In this document: positions 21,536 to 33,989 of the stretch, one piece after another
Layout of the letters: each line of letters begins with the position of its first letter
Position numbering within the stretch: position 1 is the first letter of the stretch
Origin: Tragulus kanchil
Taxonomy: Eukaryota > Chordata > Mammalia > Artiodactyla > Tragulidae
Reading direction: 5' to 3'
NCBI GenBank assembly: GCA_022376925.1
Contig: JAIOJX010000025.1
Location: forward strand, 183,209,801-183,273,800
Length of the DNA stretch: 64,000 nucleotides
Made by a program: the position numbers and the translations under genes
Notes under the pieces: generated by a model
The model's database searches: none
Told to the model about the DNA's origin: nothing
Seen by the model: the letters and a program-made list of their open reading frames with translations, nothing else

Positions 21536-22328
21536 CATCCATCTGTGAGGCAGGAAGAAGCTGGGGTTCACTCACTCAACACTTATTTATTGAATACATA
21601 CTATGTGCCCCATATTTGTGGTAGATGTTGGGGACGCTGTAAACAGAAATAAAGAAACTCTCTCCTCTTACAGAGTTTCCTCTTAGGAAGGAAATGGATG
21701 TCTGTCAGTGATGAGTACCAAAGAGGAGAAAAAATCAAGGGGGGGAACTTTGGCTAACGTCAATGTGCTGGAAGAATCATAGTTCTGCCTCATCCATCTT
21801 CTGTTGGTCCTGGGTGTCCTTTGTGTTCCTTGGTTTGGGGTTGCATCACTTCAACCCCCTGCTTCTGTGTTTGCCTTGCCTTCCGGCCTCCGCATGTCTC
21901 TGTGACTTTTCCTCTTCATCAATGGCATTAGCCATTGGATTTCAAATAAAGTCACGCCTTGGGTTGCAGATAAACATGCATATTTGAGGGCATTTACTCA
22001 TGGTACGACACAGGGAAAGAAGGGTATCTCTTGTCCTTTCTGTGGATCAGATGCCCTCTCCAACAGCTGTCACCAAAGTCCACAACGATCCCAATTTCTG
22101 CCAGGTGACCTGAGAGGAACACCCGCTGCCTTTCTTCCAGGAGTGGCTGTAATTAATCTTACGGCTGCCTCAGCTTCCCCTGGTGTCTCTTCCAGCTCTA
22201 ACACTTCTATCGATAATTTGCCATATTATATATAGCCATTAAATTATCTGGTGTGAGTCTTGTTTCTCTGGATAGACTCTGATTGACATTTATGGTTTGT
22301 AAGACCTTAGGCCAGATCTAAAAGGTGT

Positions 22329-22677
22329 GTTCTTGCCTGGGAAATTCCATGGACAGAGAAGCCTGGTGGGCTATAGTCCATGGGGCCACAGAATGGACAT
22401 GACTGAGTGACTGAGCTCAAAAATGTGTGTGGAGGCATCCTGTGTAGGAATAAGTGTGCAAATGTGTCTCTGGTTCAAAAGGCAGCCACCTGGTTGCTGG
22501 ATGACCTTCGGGGGGTTACTTAAGCTCTTGGTGCTTGAGCTTCTCCATTGGCAAAATCTGGATAATGGTACCTAACTAATTAGGATGCTGGGAGAAACAA
22601 GAAAATCCACTTAAAGTGTGTGCCTAGGTTCTAACTTATGGAAAGTGCTCTATACGTGTGTATTATCATGACGGTGA
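22329..22677 (+). mobile_element. Bov-A fragment and MIR, duplicates of 21187-21535
   Basis: Second copies inside duplication 7; same order and spacing. Confidence 0.75.
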
Positions 22678-23064
22678 TCATCCATCTGTGAGGCAGGAAG
22701 AAGCTGGGGTTCACTCACTCAACACTTATTTATTGAATACATACTATGTGCCCCATATTTGTGGTAGATGTTGGGGACGCTGTAAACAGAAATAAAGAAA
22801 CTCTCTCCTCTTACAGAGTTTCCTCTTAGGGAAGGAAATGGATGTCTGTCAGTGATGAGTACCAAAGAGGAGAAAAAAATCAAGGACGGTGGGAAGTGTG
22901 AGCACTTTGGCTAACGTCAATGTGCTGGAAGAATCATAGTTCTGCAGAGATGCTCATGACTTACTCTCCTGGATGTCTGAGGATGCCAGGTTATGGAAAA
23001 GGGAATTAAAATGGCTGAACCTTGAGATGGAGAGAGGAGTTTGGATTATCCAGATGGGTTCAAT

Positions 23065-23440
23065 TTATTTTTTAAATAATAATAAAAAAATGTTATTGCA
23101 GTATAGTTGCTTTGGGCTCCCCAGGGGACGCTATGCAGGAAATGGAAGAGACACGGGTTCAATCCCTGAGAAGATCCCCGGAAGAGGGCCCAGCAACCCT
23201 CTCCAGTATTTTTGCCCGGAGAATCCCAAGGACAGAGGATCCTGGGGGCCTATAGCCCATAGGGCCACAGAGAGTTGGACACGACTGAAGCGACGTAGCG
23301 TGAATGCATTGCTGCTTTACAATGTGGTGTAGGCTTCCGCAGGACAGCAAGGTGTATCAGTCATACGTATACATATTTCCCCTCTTGTTTGTATTTCCTT
23401 TCCATGTAGGTCACCAAAGAGCACTGAGTAGACTTCATGT
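23065..23440 (-). mobile_element. L1 3' UTR fragment split by a Bov-tA
   Basis: TTATTGCAGTATAGTTGCTTT at the left and GCTTTACAATGTGGTGTAGG ... CATGTAGGTCACCAAAGAGC at the right are contiguous in artiodactyl L1 3' ends read in antisense. Confidence 0.7.
23112..23305 (+). mobile_element. Bov-tA SINE inside L1
   Basis: CACGGGTTCAATCCCTGAGA, CTCTCCAGTATTTTTGCCC, GAGTTGGACACGACTGAAGC. Diverged and missing a few bases. Confidence 0.82.
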
Positions 23441-24170
23441 AGGTCCAGTTTAATCAGGGTATGGACAAGTGGCAGAGGGAGTCAGGGAGATGGCAGCCAG
23501 AGAGGAGCCCGCCTCGACACTGAGGGCCCTGTAGAGGGAGCGGCCCTGAGCCAAGGAACATGGGTGGCCACCAAGACGTTGAAAAAGGCTAGGAAAGAGA
23601 GTGCCTCCTAGAGCCTCCAGAGGTGAGCATAGCCCTGCCAACGCCTTGATTAGCACATAGTGAGATCTGTGCCAAGCTTCTGGTCTACTGCAAGGTAACA
23701 CAGTTGGGGTGTTTTAAGACATTAAATTTGTGGTGATTTGTTTTAGCAGCAATAGAAAGCAAATACAGTCACCCAAACGTGGTGGCTAGGTAAAGCTCTA
23801 GCAAATAAGCATACAGGATGCACCCCAAGTCTCAAAGAGGAGTCAGTTCATTTCTGGTTTAAAACACACATCCCTTTGGTATAAACATGGATGGAAGGCA
23901 GCCACGAGGCTCTGCCACTCGCCCGGAACTGTTCTGCCTGATGAAGCTTGTTTTGAAGGTCTAGACAAACCTCCCCAAAGTACAAGTTCCCATTGATCCC
24001 CCCAGAGGTTCTCTTGAAATTCGTTCTTGAATTTTATTCACTGGAGCCAACACAGTGAATCCTAAAAAATGCCATCTAGTATTTTGGGGGTTTTCTCTGA
24101 TGCCCCTTCTAAAGTTCACGACAGTCCTGGGTAGTCTTATCCTCATTTTATAAAAGAGCTGAGAGTGATT
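23441..24170. other. Anonymous LDB2 intron
   Basis: No exon or recognised repeat. Confidence 0.45.
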
Positions 24171-24184
24171 TAAAGAGCTCACCA

Positions 24185-24525
24185 GGGCTTACCCTGGTGG
24201 TCCAGTGGATAAGGACACCACCTTGCAGTGCAAGGGGCGCCAGTTCGATCCCTGACCTGGGAAGATCCCACGTGCCGTGGAGCGGCTGGACCGATGTGTC
24301 CAATCACCGAGCCAGAGCTCTGGAGCGCATGCGCTCAGAGCCGGTGCTCTGCGACAACAGACGCCACTGCGATGGGAGGCCCGCAGGAGCCAAAGAACAA
24401 AGATGGATGAAAAATAGAGAAATGGAAGACCAATGGAAGTGGCCTGCCCGCTCCCCTCCCTCCCCAACCAGACCCCTGCCTAAAATAAATAAATAAAGAA
24501 ATCTTTAAAAAAAAAAAAAAATAAA
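24185..24525 (+). mobile_element. CHR-type SINE with perfect 14-bp target-site duplication
   Basis: Plus-strand CHR element with a long A-rich tail (AAATAAATAAAG, then poly-A). TAAAGAGCTCACCA occurs at 24171-24184 and 24526-24539. Confidence 0.93.
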
Positions 24526-24654
24526 TAAAGAGCTCACCATCCATTTTCAGAGGCCACTATCAGATCTTTAGAGAACTTCGGTTCTTTGTTCTTATGCCAT
24601 GGCTAGAAAGTACTAGAGCCAGACTTGAGTATAACTCTTTTGTCATGGTCTGGC

Positions 24655-25325
24655 TTTTTAAAAATCGGAGTATAAATGGTTTATAACAGTCCATTCGTTT
24701 CTACTGCACCACAAAGTGAATCAGCCAGAAGTATACGTATATCCCCACCTCCCTCCTGCCCCCACCCTCTGGCTCAGCACAGAGCAGGAGCTGAGCTCCC
24801 CATGCCTCACAGCGGCTTCCCACTCGCCAGCTCTTCACACAGGGTGGTGCACAGAGGTCCGGCCCAACCTCTCAGTTTATTCCCTTCTCCTCCTCCCCTT
24901 GCGTGCCCTCCTACCCATCCTCTGCACCTGCCTCTCTATTCCTGCTTTGCAAATAGGTTCATCTGTACCATTTTCTAGATCCCACATACATGCATTAATA
25001 TACAATATTTGTTTTTCTCTTTCTGGCTAACTCCTTTTTTGGGGAGGGGGGGAATGTCTACTGGTCTTTCATTTATATATTTCCATCCATCTTTGTTCTT
25101 TGGCCTGTGTGGGCCTCCCATCGCAGTGGCCTCTGTCATTGCAGAGCACCGGCTCTGGGCGCACGTGCTCCAGAGAACTGGCTCGGTAGTTGGACACATT
25201 CCTCCAGCTGCTCCGCTGCACGTGGGATCTTCCCAGGCCAGGGATCAAACCAGTTCCCCTTGCACTACAAGGCAGTGTCCCTACCCACTGGACCACCAGG
25301 GAAGCCCTGGCTAATTCCTTTTAAT
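24655..25325 (-). mobile_element. L1 3' UTR fragment (antisense) carrying a CHR SINE
   Basis: CACCACAAAGTGAATCAGCC, AGTATACGTATATCCCCAC and CATTAATATACAATATTTG follow the antisense artiodactyl L1 3' end. The CHR SINE at 25039-25306 is inserted at its right edge. Confidence 0.72.
25039..25306 (-). mobile_element. CHR-type SINE with 16-bp target-site duplication
   Basis: CTGGCTAACTCCTTTT at 25023-25038 and CTGGCTAATTCCTTTT at 25307-25322 (one mismatch) flank a minus-strand CHR element. Confidence 0.9.
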
Positions 25326-26480
25326 CCTACATCCAGAGAGGACCTCAGCCAACGCAGGTGCTCAACAAACATCTAGTGGAAGATACAGATTATTCCAAAC
25401 CCCACATTCCTCCTACCACCCTCTGTGGTTGCAAAGTTCCGTCTTCCTTTGGCACACGGTTTTGAAATTAAGATTGATTTCAAAAGCATCCTGCCAAAGT
25501 CACTTTCCTGGTCCCAGTTCCTCTATGACCTCCCTGGAACCCACCACTCCCAGCGGTATCTTTCGGATGCAGCTTAGGAAATGACGATTTTCTGGTCTCC
25601 CGTCTCTCTTCACTATCTGGTGTGAAGTTTCAGAATGACATTTCCTTCCTCTTAATTTTTCCAGAAGACAAACAACATATTACTCAGGAGTTTTGCGTCA
25701 AACCCTAACACCTGATGCATCTGATAGGCAAGCTGTCCACTTTTTCTATCAGTGCAGTGAAGAAGCCTTATTGTTCCTCCTGCGCCTCGCCTTTCCACTA
25801 TGAAATGCATCTCCTATTCCTCTTCACCTGTGTCCTTGGCAGCTCCCTTGGGTTCACGTGGCTTCTCAAACACTATTTGTCTTGTTCAAATTCTTTGGGG
25901 TCCAATATACATCATCGCTCTGTCATCCAGACGTGCACATGCCACACGGGCACATGGCTGAGTAGATAGGCAGACGTATTCCAACGAGGGATGTGGGTTA
26001 GGAAGGCCTTGCTATTGGAATAATTTTTATCTGGGAATCTTCTGTCCAAAAGTACTCCAACAGGATGCAGTTTTGCATCATAGAAGGAAATATGCCAATG
26101 GGTCAGTTTTTTTTTTTTTCTTTCTTTCCTGGTGGACACTTGACAGTTTAAACTGATGAAGGAAAGCAGAAAAGTACCCGGGGTGGACACAGCAGGATGT
26201 TCATTCAGGAGCAAACAGGCTCTAATAAAAGGCTGTTCTTAAGATTTCGTCCTGGCTTAGCCTGATCTCTTGGGCACTATAAATAAACAGATTATACAGA
26301 GCTAGGGTTCTACGGGGAAAAAAAGTCCAACTTCCTTTTCTATCCTCTTTTTTACCCTTCCCACTTTCCTTTTTAATTTTTTCTTTTAATTTCCAGTATG
26401 CCCAAAGTAAGACTTTCAGGAGCATAACAAATTATGGACTTCAGGCCTCACAATTTTTTCTCCAGGTGCATCCCCCTGCC
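25326..26480. other. Anonymous LDB2 intron
   Basis: No exon or recognised repeat; short T-run near 26108-26120. Confidence 0.45.
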
Positions 26481-26489
26481 ACTACCCCG

Positions 26490-26560
26490 CCACATGCATA
26501 TACACAATACACACTTCCATGCACACATATGCATACAGACCCGTGTATACACACACATCC
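26490..26560. repeat. CA-rich low-complexity sequence
   Basis: Interrupted CACA/CATG motifs; duplicated near 27643-27704. Confidence 0.7.
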
Positions 26561-28840
26561 AGATACCCTTTCTTTCATATTTCCATACCATGATGACAAC
26601 ACAAATGCAGTTTTTTCACAGAACTGGTGCTATTTTTAGACGAGATTATAGGAAATCTGCAGCACTAATAAATGGATGAGAAGCACAGAACTGCAGCACA
26701 TGTAACACGCTGGCGTGAACACTAGTCTGGCCTTCAGCCAATGGACTGTGATTCGATGCTGCAGCAATGGAAGCAAGAGCACCGCTTGCAAAGGAATGAT
26801 TAATAAGGTGACAGACTTTCAGACACTTATTTCCTATTCCTCAGTGCCCGTTCTAGGCATCCTGGCATGTTTTCTACTTTATTGGTAAGATCTCCTAGCC
26901 TGCTACTCCTTGGTATGCTCATGGACCTGCTGCAAATTATTTGGAGAGGTGGGTATTTGATTAACATTGCTTTTCTCTGTCACTCTAACAGACCTCGTCT
27001 GTTTCTCTGTGGCCACGAACGCTGGCACAGAACGACACCGTTATGCTTTCCCAAATCCAACAAGAGAGGAAATCTTTTCAGATGGAGTGATTAGCGTCTG
27101 CTGGTGATCCACCCATGGCCACTGAGTGCAACTTCTGGGGTCATGTGTTTTTCAGGGAAGTTCTGTCCCTCGCGTGGCATCTGCCCCCTCTGGGGTCACT
27201 GTGACTTTCCTTGGAGGTCAACCACTTGTGGGAGGGAGTGATAGATGGTCTCAAGCCCCCTCTCTGGGACACATGGATGGTGTGAGTCACCTGGGAAGAT
27301 GATGTAAAATGACGTCCTGTAACATGATGGGATGGAGGGGGCATGGTCAACGTCCTCACCCGGGAGAGCCCCAGATTTTAAAACCAAGGGGTCATCCTAA
27401 GAAACCACTCAGTCCCACTCAAAATGGGTGGCTGGTTACTCCAGATGGAAGAGTTACCAGCTTGAGTGAAGGAAGCCAGGAGGGGGCGGGGACTATGGAG
27501 TCAGACGCAGGTCCACATGCCAGTGGGGCCCTACCAGCTCTGTGACCCTGGGTGACCCCTTAACCTCCTCAAACCTCTGTTATCAAAATGGGGTGCATGC
27601 CTAGTCTTAGGTAGCTTTTAAACGCTCTGTTACTTCTGAAGTTATACACAATACACACTTCCATGCACACATATGCATACAGACCCGTGTATACACACAC
27701 ATCCAGATACCCTTTCTTTCATATTTCCATACCATGATGACAACACAAATGCAGTTTTTTCACAGAACTGGTGCTATTTTTAGACGAGATTATAGGAAAT
27801 CTGCAGCACTAATAAATGGATGAGAAGCACAGAACTGCAGCACATGTAACACGCTGGCGTGAACACTAGTCTGGCCTTCAGCCAATGGACTGTGATTCGA
27901 TGCTGCAGCAATGGAAGCAAGAGCACCGCTTGCAAAGGAATGATTAATAAGGTGACAGACTTTCAGACACTTATTTCCTATTCCTCAGTGCCCGTTCTAG
28001 GCATCCTGGCATGTTTTCTACTTTATTGGTAAGATCTCCTAGCCTGCTACTCCTTGGTATGCTCATGGACCTGCTGCAAATTATTTGGAGAGGTGGGTAT
28101 TTGATTAACATTGCTTTTCTCTGTCACTCTAACAGACCTCGTCTGTTTCTCTGTGGCCACGAACGCTGGCACAGAACGACACCGTTATGCTTTCCCAAAT
28201 CCAACAAGAGAGGAAATCTTTTCAGATGGAGTGATTAGCGTCTGCTGGTGATCCACCCATGGCCACTGAGTGCAACTTCTGGGGTCATGTGTTTTTCAGG
28301 GAAGTTCTGTCCCTCGCGTGGCATCTGCCCCCTCTGGGGTCACTGTGACTTTCCTTGGAGGTCAACCACTTGTGGGAGGGAGTGATAGATGGTCTCAAGC
28401 CCCCTCTCTGGGACACATGGATGGTGTGAGTCACCTGGGAAGATGATGTAAAATGACGTCCTGTAACATGATGGGATGGAGGGGGCATGGTCAACGTCCT
28501 CACCCGGGAGAGCCCCAGATTTTAAAACCAAGGGGTCATCCTAAGAAACCACTCAGTCCCACTCAAAATGGGTGGCTGGTTACTCCAGATGGAAGAGTTA
28601 CCAGCTTGAGTGAAGGAAGCCAGGAGGGGGCGGGGACTATGGAGTCAGACGCAGGTCCACATGCCAGTGGGGCCCTACCAGCTCTGTGACCCTGGGTGAC
28701 CCCTTAACCTCCTCAAACCTCTGTTATCAAAATGGGGTGCATGCCTAGTCTTAGGTAGCTGAGAGGTTTACATAACACAAGTTATTTAAGTTGTAGAACA
28801 CAATGCCCTCCCCCACTGCCACAATCACTTCTGAAGTTAT
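26499..28840. repeat. Direct duplication 8, unit 1144 bp
   Basis: Copy 1 is 26499-27642, copy 2 27643-28840. The end of copy 1 (27617-27642) replaces about 65 bases present in copy 2 (28761-28826) with 13 unrelated bases, then rejoins at ACTTCTGAAGTTAT. Confidence 0.95.
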
Positions 28841-30165
28841 AAAACCATCATGTCGGCAAAAATAAAAATAAGAGCTACCTCCAGCATTGGGCGAGATGAG
28901 GCAGACTGTTGCCGGGGAAAGTGTTTGTCCGTGGAAGAAACCGTGGACTCTGTACTTCTACGTAAATATCTCACGAGGTCCTATTCTGATGCAGAGTACG
29001 ACTCACTGCTCTGTGATGGCCTATCTGGGAAATAATCTAAAGCACAGTGGACATATGTATATGTATAATTGATTCACTTTGTTGTACGCCTGAAACTAAC
29101 ACACACATAGGAGGAAATCATGAATTTTGGAGCCAGGAATTTTGGGGGCTCTAAGGTGGCTTGGGATGGGCTCTCAGAAGTGGGTCCTAAAACGCTGACG
29201 ACGAATGACTCAAATTGTCCTCTCCATGGGGTCTCCTCCTTCTAGCTCCGCACATGGTTTTCCCAAGAAAGCAAGACTTCAACCAACAAGTCCGCTCCCT
29301 TCAACCATCTCCTGGCTGGACAGATGGTGCTTATATAAAAGACCCTGCCCTGCAGTAAAATTCTATTTTGGGGCCACATAACAATGACAATGACTGGGAA
29401 CTCAGAATTTTTAATTAAATGTATTCCAGAGAGTACAGATTAAAGGCACTGAGCAAGAGAGTACTTAACGCTCACCGGCCAGCCCATGCCTGCTGAAGCA
29501 AAAATCTACCTGCCGGTGACGCTGTTAAGAATTGATATTTCCCGCATTAAAACAATACTCTAAATCACATTCATAACAATATAATGAGCAACACGATTCC
29601 TCGCACGCAGCATGCAAGGACTCTGCATTATTAATTACACCAACAGTGACTTCGTGCTGAGAACCGAACTCTAATTTTAGCTTTCAAGGTAAATGAACCT
29701 AAACGTGGGGGTTAGGGGAACCCCGCAGAGCAGGGTGGCCCATGCACAGCTCGCATCTCTGGTGATGCTGAGTAACAATGAGTGCCCTGTGCACAATGCC
29801 TTGGGGATGACATAGGTTCTCAAGTCCAAGCTTGAGTGAATTTGGCTGTGCTCCCACATTTCGTACATGGCAAAGCATGACGGCTATCTGAGCAATGCAT
29901 ATTCTATCTCAGGCTCCATCTTTAAACCCACAGGCCATCATGATACCTACTCTTGGATAAACTGAGCGGGAATGCCTTCCTGAGTCTCACCCAGCAGGTG
30001 TGGCCCTCAATTTTCAGCCCCTCTTTCAACACTATGGGCTGGCTTTGCAGGCCTCCTGCCTCTGGTACGTGATGTGCTTGGGTAAGGGAGAGGCTTGTTT
30101 TACTATCTCTAGTTTTGCTAAAGACCTATGCCAGTCCTGAGAAAGGAAACAGAATACTGAAACAA
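26561..30165. other. Anonymous LDB2 intron
   Basis: Apart from duplication 8 and a probable L1 3' tip near 29050-29105 (ATTGATTCACTTTGTTGTAC, CTGAAACTAACAC), nothing recognised. Confidence 0.4.
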
Positions 30166-30169
30166 TTGT

Positions 30170-30665
30170 TTGTTGTTCAATTGCTAAGTCCTGTTTGACT
30201 CTTTTGCGACCCCATGGACTATAGAACACCAGGCTGCTCTGTCCATGGATCCTCCAGGCAAGAATACTGGGGTGGAGAGACCTCCCTGGTGGTCCAGTGG
30301 TTAGGGATCCACTTGCCAACGCAAGGGACATGGGTTCGATCCCTGGTTCGGGGAGGCATCTGAGCCCCTCTGCCACAAGTACTGAGCCCACACTCTAGAG
30401 CCTTCGAGTTGCAACTACTGAAGCCCGTGCACCCTGGAACCCATGCTCTGTAATAGGAGAAGCCACTGCAGCGAGAAGCTCTCCCATCGCAACTAGAGTA
30501 GTTCCCACTTGCCACAACTGGAGAAAGCCTGCACACAGCAACGAAGACCCAGCACAGCCACAGAAAAAGAAAAGAATACTGGAGTGGGTAGCTTTCTCCA
30601 GGGGATCTTCCTGATCCAGGGATTGAACCCAAGTCTCCCGCATGGCAGGTGGGTCCACAACCACT
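30170..30665 (-). mobile_element. Bov-tA SINE interrupted by a CHR-2A-like SINE
   Basis: Left half 30170-30275 (TTGCGACCCCATGGACTATA), right half 30572-30665 (GATCCAGGGATTGAACCC). The CHR element sits between duplicated AAGAATACTGG sites. Confidence 0.92.
30276..30571 (+). mobile_element. CHR-2A-like SINE with 16-bp target-site duplication
   Basis: CCTCCCTGGTGGTCCAGTGG head, CTGAGCCCACACTCTAGAGC, GCAACGAAGACCCAGCACAG, then a short A/G-rich tail. AAGAATACTGG with GTGG flanks at 30260-30275 and 30572-30587, one mismatch. Confidence 0.92.
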
Positions 30666-31690
30666 GAGTGACTGGGGGAAACCCACTGAAAAAGAGTAGT
30701 TATAATTTACATTCCTCGAGAAGCATAAAGGGCACTCATTTTTGTCTGTTTTCACAAACACTATGTCTTACCCTCGAAGAAATAAGTTTGCCAGTTGGAT
30801 AGATACAGAGTGATAGGAAGCTGCTCTGTTAATTTGTCAGCATGAATTCTGAAGAGCACAGCTTGGCTGAGGTGGCCACAAGGAAGAGGATTTAGACTCA
30901 GAAAGGATTAGGTCAGGTTCAGATGATCTTTCTGGGGGACCCCTGGCTCTCCACCTGTCCCCAGGCTACCCTGCCTCCCTCATCAATAACATCTTTCCCA
31001 CACTGCCCTTTAGCTTGAGATCTCTCTGCTCAGAATGCCTGGAACAGGCATTCCTCACCAGAATCTAGGCCTTTAGTGTTTTCTTACTCTTTTGGGTTAA
31101 AGTCAAAAAACAGTGATAATTTTAAACGACTGTTTCCCAAGGTTTTATCAGAGATTAGACGGACATTAGGCTAGCTTCTGAGGATGCTGAAATAAATAAG
31201 CCCTGTTCCCTAACTCAGAGGAGCTCAAGGTCCAGGAAGGAAGATGCACAAGTGAAAAGCAAAGTCATCAAATGTAATTCATTGTTAAAAGTGGAAACAC
31301 AAATAACCTCTGTGTAGAAGTCTAGAAGTCTTACTCTATCTAACCCAGTTCCGCCTGATGATGCACAAGCAGGGTAAGAAAAAGTAATGCCTCCTGTTGC
31401 AACTTTATGATCTGGCCCTTGTGAAGGGGAGTGTCTCATCTGGGTCTTACTAACTGAGTGAGACTGCCATGATCTGACTCGCAGCGCTCTGGCCGGTCTT
31501 AACACCAAGGACAGACGTGGCGAGGATGCCTTGGCTCCAGGAAGGGAATTGTTCTCTCTTCTCTGTGAGGGTCAGAAAGGACTCCCCACAGAGATGGAGA
31601 TGCACCAGGTAGTGATAGCATAGTGTATTTGTAGAGTGTCTGATGCAACTGCTGAGGAGGATGGACAGAATATGAAGCCCAGGGCCTGTA
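30666..31690. other. Anonymous LDB2 intron with possible L2 traces
   Basis: CTCTGCTCAGAATGCCTGGA (near 31025) resembles an ancient L2 3' end; otherwise nothing. Duplicated from 30876 on. Confidence 0.35.
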
Positions 31691-31694
31691 GCAT

Positions 31695-31729
31695 GTTTGT
31701 GTGTGTGTGTGTGTGCGTGTGTGTGTGTG
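31695..31729. repeat. (TG)n microsatellite
   Basis: TG run with a TGCG interruption; duplicate at 32821-32856. Confidence 0.9.
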
Positions 31730-31942
31730 AAGTCACTTCAATCGTGTCTGCCTCTTTTAGACCCTATGGGCTGTAGCCCACCAGGCTCCGCAGTCCACGG
31801 GATTCTCCAGGCAAGAATACTGGAGTGGGTACCGTGCCCTCCTCCAGGGAATCTTCCTGACCCAGGGATTGAACCCATGTCTCTTACGTCTCCTGCATCA
31901 GCAGACGGGTTCTTTACCCCTGGAACTACCTGGGAAGTCCAT
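31730..31942 (-). mobile_element. Bov-tA SINE
   Basis: GACCCTATGGGCTGTAGCCC, GCAAGAATACTGGAGTGGGT, AACTACCTGGGAAGTCC. Directly abuts the TG run. Confidence 0.9.
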
Positions 31943-32856
31943 GTCCTATTGTATATTTTGTAGATAGTAACAAGCATTTGGCAAAAAAATAAAAACAGAG
32001 TCCACAAGGAAGAGGATTTAGACTCAGAAAGGATTAGGTCAGGTTCAGATGATCTTTCTGGGGGACCCCTGGCTCTCCACCTGTCCCCAGGCTACCCTGC
32101 CTCCCTCATCAATAACATCTTTCCCACACTGCCCTTTAGCTTGAGATCTCTCTGCTCAGAATGCCTGGAACAGGCATTCCTCACCAGAATCTAGGCCTTT
32201 AGTGTTTTCTTACTCTTTTGGGTTAAAGTCAAAAAACAGTGATAATTTTAAACGACTGTTTCCCAAGGTTTTATCAGAGATTAGACGGACATTAGGCTAG
32301 CTTCTGAGGATGCTGAAATAAATAAGCCCTGTTCCCTAACTCAGAGGAGCTCAAGGTCCAGGAAGGAAGATGCACAAGTGAAAAGCAAAGTCATCAAATG
32401 TAATTCATTGTTAAAAGTGGAAACACAAATAACCTCTGTGTAGAAGTCTAGAAGTCTTACTCTATCTAACCCAGTTCCGCCTGATGATGCACAAGCAGGG
32501 TAAGAAAAAGTAATGCCTCCTGTTGCAACTTTATGATCTGGCCCCTTGTGAAGGGGAGTGTCTCATCTGGGTCTTACTAACTGAGTGAGACTGCCATGAT
32601 CTGACTCGCAGCGCTCTGGCCGGTCTTAACACCAAGGACAGACGTGGCGAGGATGCCTTGGCTCCAGGAAGGGAATTGTTCTCTCTTCTCTGTGAGGGTC
32701 AGAAAGGACTCCCCACAGAGATGGAGATGCACCAGGTAGTGATAGCATAGTGTATTTGTAGAGTGTCTGATGCAACTGCTGAGGAGGATGGACAGAATAT
32801 GAAGCCCAGGGCCTGTAGCATGTTTGTGTGTGTGTGTGTGTGCGTGTGTGTGTGTG

Positions 32857-33069
32857 AAGTCACTTCAATCGTGTCTGCCTCTTTTAGACCCTATGGGCTG
32901 TAGCCCACCAGGCTCCGCAGTCCACGGGATTCTCCAGGCAAGAATACTGGAGTGGGTACCGTGCCCTCCTCCAGGGAATCTTCCTGACCCAGGGATTGAA
33001 CCCATGTCTCTTACGTCTCCTGCATCAGCAGACGGGTTCTTTACCCCTGGAACTACCTGGGAAGTCCAT
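32857..33069 (-). mobile_element. Bov-tA SINE, duplicate of 31730-31942
   Basis: Same element in duplication 9. Confidence 0.9.
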
Positions 33070-33126
33070 GTCCTATTGTATATTTTGTAGATAGTAACAA
33101 GCATTTGGCAAAAAAATAAAAACAGT

Positions 33127-33694
33127 CCAGGCTGAGGTAGTTTGGAATAAAATATTGAATGAACTATAATGAAGCAAATTTTTTGCATGAATTCTCAAAG
33201 TTATCAGCTGAATTCCCAAGAGGAGGATATAGGATTTCCCAAATGTATTGCTAGGTTGAACCCTTATTTTTTTAACCAAATTTGCCATTTTTGTAGATAA
33301 ATCACAGTCAAATAGTGGGAATTTGTTATGATCCAACTTAACATTTTACCACCAAGCTCTTTGATCAGAGACTTCTGTTTTGGAGAACAGTTTGCAAAGT
33401 ATGAGCATAAGCATTTTTCCATCCAAAACAGAACCCCTTGTGAAGTGGAAATGTGTCATATTTTCCTTGTATACCATCCCCACTTCCAGACTAATCTGTT
33501 TAATAAAACCTTTCGAAATCAGGCAAAGACTTTTCTCCAGGGCAAGAAGATCGACCTACGAGTAGCAGAAATGTTTCCAGGTCACCCCTGTACTCGAGGG
33601 TATAATAAGCAAAAAAGAGAGCCGGATCAACGGACAGTCCAAGACGAATAGGCTGGATTCAGTGTTGGCCTATCGCAGGCCTCACCTCTGCACC
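33127..33694. other. Anonymous LDB2 intron
   Basis: Contains a 107-codon open frame (33328-33651, plus) with no recognised similarity, no splice context and no partner; not called as a gene. Confidence 0.45.
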
Positions 33695-33965
33695 TTTATT
33701 GGAAGGACTGAAGCTGACGCTGAAGCTCCAGTACTTTCGCCACCTGATGCGAAGAGCTGAGTCATTGGAAAAGACCCTGATGCTGGGAAGACTGAAGGCA
33801 GGAGGAGAAGGGGACCGTGGGAGGAGGTGGTTGGATGGCATCGCTGCCTCAGTGGAGAGGAGTCTGGGCAGACGCCGGGAGCTGGTGGAGGACAGGGCAG
33901 CATGGCGTGCTGCCGTCCACGGGGCGGGAAAGAGGAGCACAGGACTGAGTGATGGAGCAGCAGCA
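33695..33965 (+). mobile_element. BovB LINE 3' end
   Basis: Encodes MEGLKLTLKLQYFRHLMRRA-like sequence and a BovB C-terminus (WLDGIAASVERSLG) without a stop to 33990; 5'-truncated. GC-richer than the other copies, perhaps from retained CpGs. Confidence 0.9.
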
Positions 33966-33989
33966 AGGGCTTTTCTTCTGGAGTTGTGT

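Larger units (their letters stand above)
20641..22945. repeat. Direct duplication 7, unit ~1.14 kb
   Basis: Copy 1 is 20641-21785, copy 2 21786-22945. The tail of copy 1 (about 21737-21750) has lost roughly 18 bases that copy 2 retains near 22884-22903. Single-base deletions occur near the start of copy 2. Confidence 0.95.
30876..33126. repeat. Direct duplication 9, unit ~1127 bp
   Basis: Copy 1 is 30876-31999, copy 2 about 32002-33126. It carries a TG microsatellite and a Bov-tA in each copy. A one-base C-run difference (GGCCCTT versus GGCCCCTT) is visible. Confidence 0.95.

Noticed and set aside
33328..33651. 107-codon open frame in single-copy sequence
   Set aside because: No recognisable motif, no splice context and AT-rich composition; expected by chance at this length.
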